Shown: positions 39,711 to 47,427 of the stretch, in pieces
Position numbering within the stretch: the stretch's first letter is position 1
How the letters are laid out: each line of letters opens with the position of its first letter
Origin: an uncultured Alphaproteobacteria bacterium
GTDB lineage: Bacteria; Pseudomonadota; Alphaproteobacteria; RF32; CAG-239
Length of the DNA: 64,000 nucleotides
NCBI GenBank assembly: GCA_910587405.1
Contig: CAJUKS010000008.1
Location: forward strand, 1 to 64,000
Direction of reading: 5' to 3'
Program-made: the position numbers and the translations under genes
Notes under the pieces: model-generated
Seen by the model: only the letters and a program-made list of their open reading frames with translations
What the model was told of the DNA's origin: nothing
Database searches by the model: none

Positions 39711-39980
39711 TTATCGTCTAATGTTAAGTTTTTTAATGATTTCCTGATATCTGCTTTCGTCTTTTTTCTTCAGGTAGTCTAACAAGTGACGGCGTTTGCT
39801 GACCATCTTCATCAGACCGAGACGGGAGTGCAGGTCCTTGCGGTGAACATTGAAATGTTCAATCAGATTATTAATACGGGTTGTCCAAATTGCAATCTGA
39901 ACTTCCGGAGAACCGGTGTCGCCTTCAACCAGGCCATAAGTTTTGGCCAGTTCGTTTTTGGCTTCTTTGGTAATCGACAT
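39711..39980 (-). CDS. rpsO: Ribosomal protein S15
   Basis: An 89-residue small-subunit protein. Signature features: the helical TGSPEVQIAIWTTRINNLIE, the LHSRLGLMKMVSKRRHLLDY 16S-binding segment, and the C-terminal YLKKKDESRYQEIIKKLNIR. The start at MSITKEAK has AAGGAAAA upstream. It sits between truB and pnp, as usual. Confidence 0.98.
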   Translation of the reverse strand: MSITKEAKNELAKTYGLVEGDTGSPEVQIAIWTTRINNLIEHFNVHRKDLHSRLGLMKMVSKRRHLLDYLKKKDESRYQEIIKKLNIRR

Positions 39981-39996
39981 CTTTATTTTCCTTTTG

Positions 39997-40905
39997 TTAT
40001 AAATTAAACACGCGGACCGGGGAAAAGCGTTTTTCCTCAACCCGCACCAACGCCGTCAGCTTTCCGTTGCAGACCGCGGCAACAATCTGCCCGGCGGAAA
40101 ATAAATTTTCGCGCGTTTTGGGCGAAAGTGCCTGTCCGTGAAGGAGTTTGACGGCTTCCGCTTCCGAAACAGCCATAACCGCGATGTCGCGCAGAGAGGT
40201 TTCTAACGGAAGCAAAAATTGTTTGCGTTGCTCAACATACACCACATTTTGCAAAGTTTCCAGCAAAATTTTATCAGACTGGTCAAAAATTCCCGACCGG
40301 GTGCGCCGCAACCGGCACAAATAGCCGAGCGAACCGAGTTTGCGTGCGATATCGCGCCCCAGGCTGCGCACATATGTGCCTTTGGAACAGCAGACTTTAA
40401 AACAACTTCGGTTTCCCGGCAGGCTGCCGGTAAATTCCAGTTGATGAACAGTGACCCGTCGTTCCGGAATTTCCACCTGTTCGCCTTTGCGGGCAAGGTC
40501 ATAGGCGCGCTGCCCGTTGATTTTGACCGCGCAAAATGCCGGCGGAACCTGACTGATTTCACCCCGAAACATCGGAAGGACGGCTTTTATTTCTTCATCG
40601 GCGGGAATTCTGGCCCCGGCGGCGATGACGGTACCGTCGCTGTCGGCGCTGTCGGTCTCGGCGCCCCACTGGACGGTAAATTCATATTCTTTGGTTTCGT
40701 CATCCAAAAAATCGATCAGTTTGGTCGCTTCGCCGAAAGCGATCGGCAGAATGCCGCTGGCAAACGGATCCAGAGTGCCGGTATGGCCGTTTTTTTGCGC
40801 ATTAAACAAGCGACGCGTCAGGGTGACCACCTGCGTTGAGCCGATGCCCTGCGGTTTGTCGACAATCAGCCAGCCGTTGACGGCTTCGCCTTTGCGATGT
40901 TTCAT
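39997..40905 (-). CDS. truB: tRNA pseudouridine(55) synthase TruB
   Basis: A 302-residue enzyme that makes pseudouridine-55 in the T-loop of tRNAs. The catalytic Asp lies in HTGTLDPFASGILPIAFGEA; the start carries WLIVDKPQGIGSTQVV; GTYVRSLGRDIARKLG is the C-terminal signature. A PUA-like tail follows. AAAGGAAAA supports the start. A TTGACA-17-TACCCC promoter-like sequence lies upstream, needed because an orphan gene with terminators interrupts rbfA-truB. Confidence 0.96.
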   Translation of the reverse strand: MKHRKGEAVNGWLIVDKPQGIGSTQVVTLTRRLFNAQKNGHTGTLDPFASGILPIAFGEATKLIDFLDDETKEYEFTVQWGAETDSADSDGTVIAAGARIPADEEIKAVLPMFRGEISQVPPAFCAVKINGQRAYDLARKGEQVEIPERRVTVHQLEFTGSLPGNRSCFKVCCSKGTYVRSLGRDIARKLGSLGYLCRLRRTRSGIFDQSDKILLETLQNVVYVEQRKQFLLPLETSLRDIAVMAVSEAEAVKLLHGQALSPKTRENLFSAGQIVAAVCNGKLTALVRVEEKRFSPVRVFNL

Positions 40906-40990
40906 GGTTGTTTTCCTTTTTTCTTATTTATGACAAGGGGTAGCTTAAATTTGAGGCGGTGTCAACCTTGTTTGTCGGTTGCAAAAAATC

Positions 40991-41025
40991 AAAAAAAAGC
41001 CCGGGCTGCGCGAGGCAGGCCGGGG
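40991..41025 (-). terminator. Terminator of the orphan between rbfA and truB
   Basis: On the minus strand CCCGGCCTGC pairs with GCAGCCCGGG (one mismatch) around CTCGC, followed by eight T residues. Confidence 0.8.
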
Positions 41026-41036
41026 AAAACGTGCGA

Positions 41037-41507
41037 TCAGAGACGGCGCAATGCAGACACAGTCTGATGATCCCACAACGGAGAGACGTATTCGTACACT
41101 TCGTAAACAATCTTTTGATTGTCCGGAGAAGTCATTTCGACGCGGTTGGGGTACTGCGTATAAGCGGTAACCGGCGTCCAATGTTCCAAACTGGGGCATA
41201 CCGCCAGCAGCGGGTATGACAACGGTTTGTTCGCAGTGTCAAACAGCAAGACCTGTTCATCTCCCGTCGGCGTTTGCAGTAGGACCGACGGTGTGCCGAG
41301 ATAAACCAGTTTGTGGTCAAAGTCCAAAAAACCGGCATCATCGGTAAGCAACAACCGGTCACCGATGATGTTTAACTTTTGGGTGGCGCAAACTTTGCAA
41401 AAACGGTCTTTTTCTTCATCATAGTATCGAACGACAATTCGGTTTTTATCGGTTCTGATCAACTGGAATTTGCTGATTTCCAGATCGAGAAGTGTTTTGG
41501 TTTTCAT
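41037..41507 (-). CDS. Orphan protein inserted between rbfA and truB
   Basis: A 156-residue soluble, beta-rich protein with no recognised family. N-terminal strands (LLDLEISKFQLIRTDKNRIV), CKVCATQK, a central LLTDDAGFLDFDHKLVYLG and LAVCPSLEHW are visible; three cysteines. Promoter, SD-less leader with TTATTAA and terminator make it a self-contained cassette. It interrupts an otherwise conserved operon boundary, consistent with late insertion. Function unknown. Confidence 0.68.
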   Translation of the reverse strand: MKTKTLLDLEISKFQLIRTDKNRIVVRYYDEEKDRFCKVCATQKLNIIGDRLLLTDDAGFLDFDHKLVYLGTPSVLLQTPTGDEQVLLFDTANKPLSYPLLAVCPSLEHWTPVTAYTQYPNRVEMTSPDNQKIVYEVYEYVSPLWDHQTVSALRRL

Positions 41508-41545
41508 CGTATAATAGTTTATGGTTAATAAATTTCTTACGAAAA

Positions 41546-41574
41546 TATGTAGCTTTTTTTATTCGTTTTGTCAA
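41546..41574 (-). promoter_or_regulatory. Promoter of the orphan between rbfA and truB
   Basis: On the minus strand TTGACA (41569-41574), 17 nt, TACATA (41546-41551). TTATTAA at 41525-41531 lies at about +9. Confidence 0.75.
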
Positions 41575-41589
41575 GATCCGACCGGGTAT

Positions 41590-41617
41590 AAAAAAACCGC
41601 GTTGCCGCGGTGTTTTT
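41590..41617 (-). terminator. Terminator of the rimP-to-rbfA block
   Basis: AACCGCG pairs with CGCGGTG around TTGC with A and T runs on both sides; it starts at the rbfA stop codon. Confidence 0.8.
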
Positions 41618-42013
41618 TTATTGTTCCAGATCCTGAGAGACTTTCGGATCGTGCAGAAGCTTTTCAATTTTGTCCGCTTCGGCAAATGTATTGTCGATCC
41701 GAAAGCGAATTTCCGGCACATAACGCAGGGTCGTCTTGCTGCCGACTACTTTGCGAAAGTGGTTGGCGGCCAGTTGCAGGGCTTCCTGCACTTCCCGATC
41801 GGTTTCGGGGTTGGAGGTGATGAAATATACGTCGGCATATTTCAGATCAGGCGACACCTGAGCTTCCATAACCGTGACCAGGGTGTTGATTTCTTCAAGG
41901 TTGCGGACACGTCCCTGATTGATTTCGCCGGCGATGATTTTTTTGATTTCCTGTCCGACGCGGAGCTGCCGCTGAGATTGTTCTTTGATTGCCATTTGTC
42001 GTTCCTTGTTCAT
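41618..42013 (-). CDS. rbfA: Ribosome-binding factor A
   Basis: A 131-residue KH-fold factor that helps mature the 30S subunit near the 16S 5' domain. The N-terminal helix QLRVGQEIKKIIAGEINQGR and VTVMEAQVSPDLKYADVYFI strand are typical, followed by LRYVPEIRFRIDNTFAEADK at the C terminus. Length is normal. It lies after infB, as in the conserved order, but is separated from truB by the orphan cassette. Confidence 0.95.
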   Translation of the reverse strand: MNKERQMAIKEQSQRQLRVGQEIKKIIAGEINQGRVRNLEEINTLVTVMEAQVSPDLKYADVYFITSNPETDREVQEALQLAANHFRKVVGSKTTLRYVPEIRFRIDNTFAEADKIEKLLHDPKVSQDLEQ

Positions 42014-42078
42014 AAAAAACCGGCAAACCGAAAATCAGGCGGAAAAGCCGAATTTCCGGTTTGCGGCGTTTGATGGAT

Positions 42079-44559
42079 TTATGCCAGTTTGGCAGCGATG
42101 GTTTCGATCTCGTAACATTCGATGAAGTCACCGTTTTGAATGTCATTGTAGTTTTCGAAACTCATGCCGCATTCGTAGCCTTCTTTGACTTCTTTGACGT
42201 CGTCTTTAAAGCGTTTCAGCTGTCCGAGACTGCCGTCGTGAATAACCACGTTGTCACGCAGCAGACGCACTTTGGCACCCCGTCTGACCATGCCTTCGGT
42301 GATCATGCAGCCGGCCACCTTGCCGACGCCGGTGATGTTGAAGACGCTGCGGATTTCGGCGTAGCCGAGAATCTTTTCGCGCAATTCGGGCGACAGCAGT
42401 CCTTCGAGACCTTTCTTGACGTCGTCGGCCACATCGTAAATAATCGAATAGTAGCGAATGTCAACCCCGTCACGACGCGCCATATCGCGGGCCTGAGGAA
42501 TTGCGCGGACGTTAAAGCCGATGATCAAAGCGTTGGAGGCTTTGGCCAGAGTAATATCCGATTCCGAGATCGGGCCGACCGCCGAGTGCAAAATCTGAAC
42601 GCTGACTTCGTTGTTGGACAGTTTGTTCAAAGTGCCTTCGATCGCTTCGATCGAACCTTGGACATCAGCTTTGATGATAACCGGCAAGTGTTTGGATTCG
42701 CCGGACTTAATCTTGTCGAGCATCTGTTCCATCGCGGATTTGGCGCTCTTGACCAACTTGGCGTCGCGTTCTTTCTGAATGCGGTAGTTGGTAATTTCCT
42801 TGGCTTGAGATTCGCTTTCCACCATGTTGAAATTGTCACCGGCTGCCGGTGTTCCCTGCAGTCCGATCACTTCAACCGGGGTTGCCGGTCCGGCTTCGAA
42901 AATTTTGTGGCCGTGTTCATTGAACATGGCGCGGACGTGTCCCCACTCTTTGCCGGCAATAATAATGTCGCCGACTTTCAGGGTGCCTTTTTGGACCAGC
43001 AGGGTCGCAACCGATCCGCGGCCTTTTTCCATTTTGGCTTCAATCACGGTACCGCTGGCCTTGCAGCCGGGATCGGCTTTAAGGTCCAAAATTTCCGCTT
43101 GCAGCAAAATCGCTTCGACCAGTTTGTCAATGTTGATCCGCTTTTTGGCCGAAACTTCGGCGCACAGGCATTCGCCGCCCATTTCTTCTACCGCAATGCC
43201 GTGCTGAAGCAACGAGGTTTTGACTTTCATCGGATCGGCGCCGGGCAGGTCAATTTTGTTGACCGCAACCACGATCGGAACTTCGGCCGCCTGAGCGTGG
43301 CGGATCGCTTCGACCGTTTGCGGCATGATCCCGTCGTTGGCGGCAACCACCAGCACCACGATGTCGGTCACTTTGGCACCGCGAGCACGCATTTCCGAAA
43401 AGGCTTCGTGACCAGGGGTATCGATAAAGGTGATTTTCTGTCCGTCGCCGACCGTAATTTGGTAAGCACCGATGTGCTGAGTAATGCCGCCGGCTTCTTT
43501 GGCGGCGACGTTGGTTTCGCGCAGGGCGTCAAGCAGCGAGGTTTTGCCGTGGTCGACGTGTCCCATGACGGTGACCACCGGTGCCCGCGGCAGCAGGTTT
43601 TCGGGACGGCATTCTTCTTCGTTGAGAACCATTTCGACGTCGCTGTCGGCAACCCGTTTCCATTTGTGTCCCATTTCTTCGACCACAATTTGCGCGGTAT
43701 CGGCGTCAATCGGCTGATTGATGGTCGCCATAACGCCCAGCGACATCAGCTTTTTGATCACTTCGGCACCTTTTTCGGCCATTCGCGAAGCCAGTTCCTG
43801 CACTGTAATCACTTCGGGAATAATCACTTCTTTGATGATTTTTTCCTGCGGTTGGACAACCGGGGCCGGTTTCGGTTGTTTTTTCTTGTAACGGCGGCGC
43901 GGCGAAGCAAAACCGTAATCGTCTTCGTCATCGTCATTACTGCCGAAAGTATGGATATTGACTTTCGGGTTGCGGCGCTGCGGTTCAAAGCTGCGTTTGG
44001 TGATTTTCTTGCGTTCCTGTTCAAAGACGTCGTCTTTGCTTTTGCTTTTTTCGGAAAGCGGCTTGGCCTTTTTGTCGCGCTCGCCGGCGTCTTCGTCGTC
44101 TTCGTCAAAATCTTTGCCGCGGCGGTCTTTTTCTTTGGCTTTGAAGGCATGTTCGTCGTCGCTTTTTTCGGCGGGTTTGGCGGCAGACGCGGCTGCACGG
44201 GCTTCTTCTTCGCGACGTTTTTCTTCTTCGAGGCGTCTTTGTTCTTCCTGTTCTCTCAGCCGCGCTTCCTCTTCTTCTTTTTGTTTGCGGCGGAGGGCGG
44301 CCTTTTCTTCTTCTTCCTGTTGACGGCGCGCTTCGTGTTCTTTGGCGTCGGCAATCAGTTTGAGTTTGGCGGCGGTTGCCTCGTCAATTTTAACTTCTTT
44401 GGCTGCCGTTGCGGCAGGATTGATCACTCTTTTTTTGCGAACTTCGACCTGTACCACTTTTTTGCCGTCGCCTGACGGTCTGGAATCTCCCAGATTCTTA
44501 AGGGTGAGGGTCTTTTTTCCCGATAATGTTAACTTTGACTTTGCATTATCTTCTGTCAT
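42079..44559 (-). CDS. infB: Translation initiation factor IF-2
   Basis: An 826-residue GTPase that places fMet-tRNA on the 30S subunit and promotes subunit joining. The N-terminal third is a charged Glu/Arg/Lys coiled coil; the G domain has GHVDHGKTSLLDAL (G1), IDTPGHEAF (G3) and VAVNKIDLPG (G4); C-terminal beta-barrels bind the initiator tRNA. Length is usual. GGAGAAA upstream supports the start. It lies between the ylxR-like gene and rbfA. Confidence 0.98.
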   Translation of the reverse strand: MTEDNAKSKLTLSGKKTLTLKNLGDSRPSGDGKKVVQVEVRKKRVINPAATAAKEVKIDEATAAKLKLIADAKEHEARRQQEEEEKAALRRKQKEEEEARLREQEEQRRLEEEKRREEEARAAASAAKPAEKSDDEHAFKAKEKDRRGKDFDEDDEDAGERDKKAKPLSEKSKSKDDVFEQERKKITKRSFEPQRRNPKVNIHTFGSNDDDEDDYGFASPRRRYKKKQPKPAPVVQPQEKIIKEVIIPEVITVQELASRMAEKGAEVIKKLMSLGVMATINQPIDADTAQIVVEEMGHKWKRVADSDVEMVLNEEECRPENLLPRAPVVTVMGHVDHGKTSLLDALRETNVAAKEAGGITQHIGAYQITVGDGQKITFIDTPGHEAFSEMRARGAKVTDIVVLVVAANDGIMPQTVEAIRHAQAAEVPIVVAVNKIDLPGADPMKVKTSLLQHGIAVEEMGGECLCAEVSAKKRINIDKLVEAILLQAEILDLKADPGCKASGTVIEAKMEKGRGSVATLLVQKGTLKVGDIIIAGKEWGHVRAMFNEHGHKIFEAGPATPVEVIGLQGTPAAGDNFNMVESESQAKEITNYRIQKERDAKLVKSAKSAMEQMLDKIKSGESKHLPVIIKADVQGSIEAIEGTLNKLSNNEVSVQILHSAVGPISESDITLAKASNALIIGFNVRAIPQARDMARRDGVDIRYYSIIYDVADDVKKGLEGLLSPELREKILGYAEIRSVFNITGVGKVAGCMITEGMVRRGAKVRLLRDNVVIHDGSLGQLKRFKDDVKEVKEGYECGMSFENYNDIQNGDFIECYEIETIAAKLA

Positions 44560-44587
44560 TATAACTGTTTCTCCATCTTACATAATT

Positions 44588-45154
44588 TTAGGAATTGAAA
44601 TTTTGCCATTTTTGCAACTGGTTACGAACCATCTCTGCCATTTTGCCTTTCAGCAAAGCCGCATGTACCGTGTTTACTCTGTTTAATGCCTTGTCCAACT
44701 CCTCAACTTCAAACAATGTCAAAATTTCCGTATTCCCGGCGGCGTTTCTGATTTTGGCAGCGCCGTCACTGCCGGCATCGGTCGCCTCGATAATAAAAGC
44801 GACTTTACCTTTTTGCAGATTTTCCCGCACTTTTTCAAAGCCGGTAATCAGCGATCCGGCTTTCTTAGCCAGATTTATAGCGTCAAGTGCCCGATTTTTC
44901 AAGATATTTTCGACGATATCCCCCAAGTTCGGATCGACCTTGGTGTTTTTGCCGAATTTCTTAAAGATATTTTTGGCCACCGCCTGATTAAGAACCGCAC
45001 GGGAATTGGTAAGATAAAAACCTTTTCCCGGCAGTTTCTTGTTAAAATCGGGGATGACCTGCCGGTCGGGCGTCAGCGTAAAGCGCAAGAGTTCTTCTTT
45101 GGCTTTTTCGGCGCCCGTTGCCAGGCAGGTGCGATTTGGGTTAGTTTCTTTCAT
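44588..45154 (-). CDS. YlxR/L7Ae-like RNA-binding protein
   Basis: A 188-residue two-domain protein. The N-terminal YlxR (DUF448) part has NRTCLATGAEKAKEELLRFT and the PGKGFYLTNS loop; the C-terminal L7Ae-like part has KKAGSLITGFEKVRENLQKG and KVAFIIEATDAGSDGAAKI. The fusion is typical of alphaproteobacteria and lies between nusA and infB. I started at ATG overlapping the nusA end by 14 nt, not at an upstream TTG. Confidence 0.9.
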   Translation of the reverse strand: MKETNPNRTCLATGAEKAKEELLRFTLTPDRQVIPDFNKKLPGKGFYLTNSRAVLNQAVAKNIFKKFGKNTKVDPNLGDIVENILKNRALDAINLAKKAGSLITGFEKVRENLQKGKVAFIIEATDAGSDGAAKIRNAAGNTEILTLFEVEELDKALNRVNTVHAALLKGKMAEMVRNQLQKWQNFNS

Positions 45155-46676
45155 CCTCGGCTTCTTGTCCTTCGTTTTCAAACCAGTGCTCGCGGGCGGC
45201 CATGATGACTTTGTTGGCTTCGACTTGCGAGAGGGCGTTTTCGCCGAGTATTTCGATCAGTTCGTCGGCAGCCAGATCAGCGAGGTCGTCCAACGTTTTG
45301 ACCCCGTTTTCGGCCAGTGCCAAAATCATGTCCTGATCCAAACCGGTTACCGTTTTCAAAGTGTCGTCAATGCCGAGGCTCTTGCTCTTTTCGGCAAATT
45401 CGGCGTTGCGTTTGGCGACGAATTCTTTGGCGCGGTTTTGCAGCTCGGTGGCAACGTCTTCGTCAAATCCTTCGATTTCGGCCAGTTCGTGCAGCGGAAC
45501 CAACGCCACTTCGTCAACATTGGAAAAGCCTTCCGCAATCAGCAGGTGGGCAATCATTTCGTCAACGTCCAAGGCTTCCATAAAGCGTTGGGAACGGACT
45601 TTGTTTTCGTTGGAACGGCGTTCGGCTTCCTGTTCTTCGGTGAGGACGTCGATATCGCAATTTAACAGCAGCGAAGCCAGTTTGACGTTTTGACCGCGGC
45701 GTCCGATTGCAATGGAGAACTGTTCCTGCGGAACCACGGCTTCGATGCGGTTGTTTTCTTCGTCAAGAACCACTTTGGTGACTTCGGCGGGCGCAAGGGC
45801 GCTGACCATATACTGGGCGCGGTCTTCCGAATAGGGAATAATGTCGATTTTTTCGCCCTGCAGTTCGGTGACCACTGCCTGAACGCGAATACCGCGCAGG
45901 CCGACGCAGGCACCGACGGGATCGATGGTCACGTCTTCGGCTCTGACGGCCAGTTTGGCTTTGGAACCCGGATCACGGGCAACCCCCATGATTTTGACGA
46001 TGCCGTCATAAATTTCCGGAACTTCCTGAGTAAACAGGGCGGCCAGAAATTCCGGGCAGGTGCGTGACAGGAAAATCTGCGGGCCTTTGGTTTCGCGGCG
46101 GACGTCGAGAACATAGGCGCGCACGCGGTCGCCGTTTTTGAATTTTTCTCTCGGGATAATTTCGTCACGGCGCAGTACCGCTTCGGTTTTGCCGATGTCG
46201 AGCACCACGTTGCCGAATTCGATTCTTTTAACGGTTCCGTTAACGATGGTGCCCATTTTTTCTTTGTATTCTTCGTACTGACGGTTGCGTTCGGCGTCAC
46301 GCACTTTCTGAACGATCACCTGTTTGGCGGTTTGGGCGGCGACGCGGCCGAAATCAATCGGCGGCAGAGTGTCAATAATGAAGTCGCCGAAGACGGCGTC
46401 TTTTTTATAAGCCTGAGCCTGTTCGACCGTCAGCTGGGTCACTTCGTTTTCGACTTCGTCCACAACTTCGCGGTAGCGTTCCAGTGTAATGGCGCCGGTT
46501 TTGCGATCGATTTGGGCGCGGATGTCATGTTCAAAGCCGTAACGGGAACGGGCGGCTTTCTGGATTGCAACTTCCATCGCGACAAAGACGTCTTCTTTGT
46601 CAATGTTTTTTTCGCGGGCCACCGTGTCGGCGACTAAGATAATTTCGGGTCTGGGCATATTTTCGATGTTTGGCAT
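45141..46676 (-). CDS. nusA: Transcription termination/antitermination factor NusA
   Basis: A 511-residue RNA polymerase partner. The N-terminal polymerase-binding domain begins PEIILVADTVAREKNIDKED; an S1 domain follows (GTIVNGTVKRIEFGNVVLDI); then KH1 and KH2 (PVGACVGLRGIRVQAVVTEL; FSIAIGRRGQNVKLASLLL); and two C-terminal acidic repeats (YlmH-like, KSLGIDDTLKTVTGLDQDM). It modulates pausing and termination and may act on its own leader. The order rimP-nusA-ylxR-infB is standard. Confidence 0.97.
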   Translation of the reverse strand: MPNIENMPRPEIILVADTVAREKNIDKEDVFVAMEVAIQKAARSRYGFEHDIRAQIDRKTGAITLERYREVVDEVENEVTQLTVEQAQAYKKDAVFGDFIIDTLPPIDFGRVAAQTAKQVIVQKVRDAERNRQYEEYKEKMGTIVNGTVKRIEFGNVVLDIGKTEAVLRRDEIIPREKFKNGDRVRAYVLDVRRETKGPQIFLSRTCPEFLAALFTQEVPEIYDGIVKIMGVARDPGSKAKLAVRAEDVTIDPVGACVGLRGIRVQAVVTELQGEKIDIIPYSEDRAQYMVSALAPAEVTKVVLDEENNRIEAVVPQEQFSIAIGRRGQNVKLASLLLNCDIDVLTEEQEAERRSNENKVRSQRFMEALDVDEMIAHLLIAEGFSNVDEVALVPLHELAEIEGFDEDVATELQNRAKEFVAKRNAEFAEKSKSLGIDDTLKTVTGLDQDMILALAENGVKTLDDLADLAADELIEILGENALSQVEANKVIMAAREHWFENEGQEAEDERN

Positions 46677-46705
46677 TTTTCCCTCGTTAAATATTTCAGT
46701 TAAGT

Positions 46706-47221
46706 TTATTCTTCGATCTCAATTTCTTCTTCACCGGCTTCGGCGGCTGCGGCAGCCAGCAGTTCGTCGGTTAAAAGCAGTTTGGCTTTGGCAACGGCGT
46801 CGTAAGGAATGGCATATTCTTCCCCGTCCATGGCCAAAATAATGTTGTCCTGTTCGTCCACCCGGAGAATCCGTCCCTTGAAGCGCTTGCGCTTTTCGAC
46901 CTCGGTGTCGGTTTCGATTTTGGCTTCGAATCCGGCGAATCGGACAAAGTTCTCCAGTGTCGTCAGCGGACGGTCCAATCCCGGCGAACTGACTTCAAGG
47001 TTGTAACGGCCGGCGATCGGGTCTTTTTCATCCATAAGGGCCGACACGGCGCGGCTGACGGCGGCGCAATCGTCAACGACGATGTTTTCGCGGTCTTTGC
47101 GCTCAATCATAATTTGCAAAGTCGGATTGACGTTGCCGATGGTAATGATGCGGACGACGTCAAAGCCCATTTGGTTGATAAGCGGTTCGAGCAGGTCCTG
47201 CAGGTGGTGTCTTTTTTGCAT
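46706..47221 (-). CDS. rimP: Ribosome maturation factor RimP
   Basis: A 171-residue factor needed for 30S assembly. The N-terminal alpha/beta domain (LEPLINQMGFDVVRIITIGN) and the SH3-like C-terminal domain (YNLEVSSPGLDRPLTTLENF) are present; the C-terminal tail is Glu-rich. It heads the operon. AAAGGAAA upstream gives the start. A hairpin followed by a T run lies in its own leader. Confidence 0.95.
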   Translation of the reverse strand: MQKRHHLQDLLEPLINQMGFDVVRIITIGNVNPTLQIMIERKDRENIVVDDCAAVSRAVSALMDEKDPIAGRYNLEVSSPGLDRPLTTLENFVRFAGFEAKIETDTEVEKRKRFKGRILRVDEQDNIILAMDGEEYAIPYDAVAKAKLLLTDELLAAAAAEAGEEEIEIEE

Positions 47222-47242
47222 TTGTTTTCCTTTTTCATTAAC

Positions 47243-47265
47243 AAAAAAGCGGGGCTTTCGGCCCC
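47243..47265 (-). terminator. Hairpin terminator inside the rimP leader
   Basis: On the minus strand GTGGGGC pairs with GCCCCGC around CGAAA, followed by CTTTTTT and then the rimP start 22 nt later. The only gene upstream is divergent, so this hairpin acts on the operon's own transcript and may be an attenuator controlled by NusA. Confidence 0.65.
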
Positions 47266-47365
47266 ACTTTCAACTAATTTTCATGAAAGAATATATGTTA
47301 TATAGCATAAATTTTTAAAAGATAAAGCTTTTTTTTCTTTTGTTGATCAATGAAACAATTATTTT

Positions 47366-47393
47366 TTGAAAATTTAAAAAAAGATGATAAAAT
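47366..47393 (+). promoter_or_regulatory. Promoter of the 1308-residue orphan
   Basis: TTGAAA (47366-47371), 16 nt, TAAAAT (47388-47393). The leader contains TTATTAA (47405-47411) near +6. Confidence 0.5.
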
Positions 47394-47427
47394 AAGGCAT
47401 CTTTTTATTAAGGGCCGGAGATATTTG

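Noticed and set aside
42061..44475. An 804-codon open frame antisense to infB
   Set aside because: It mirrors infB codon by codon, has Phe/Arg/His-rich composition typical of reverse-strand shadows, and lacks a ribosome site and recognisable domains.
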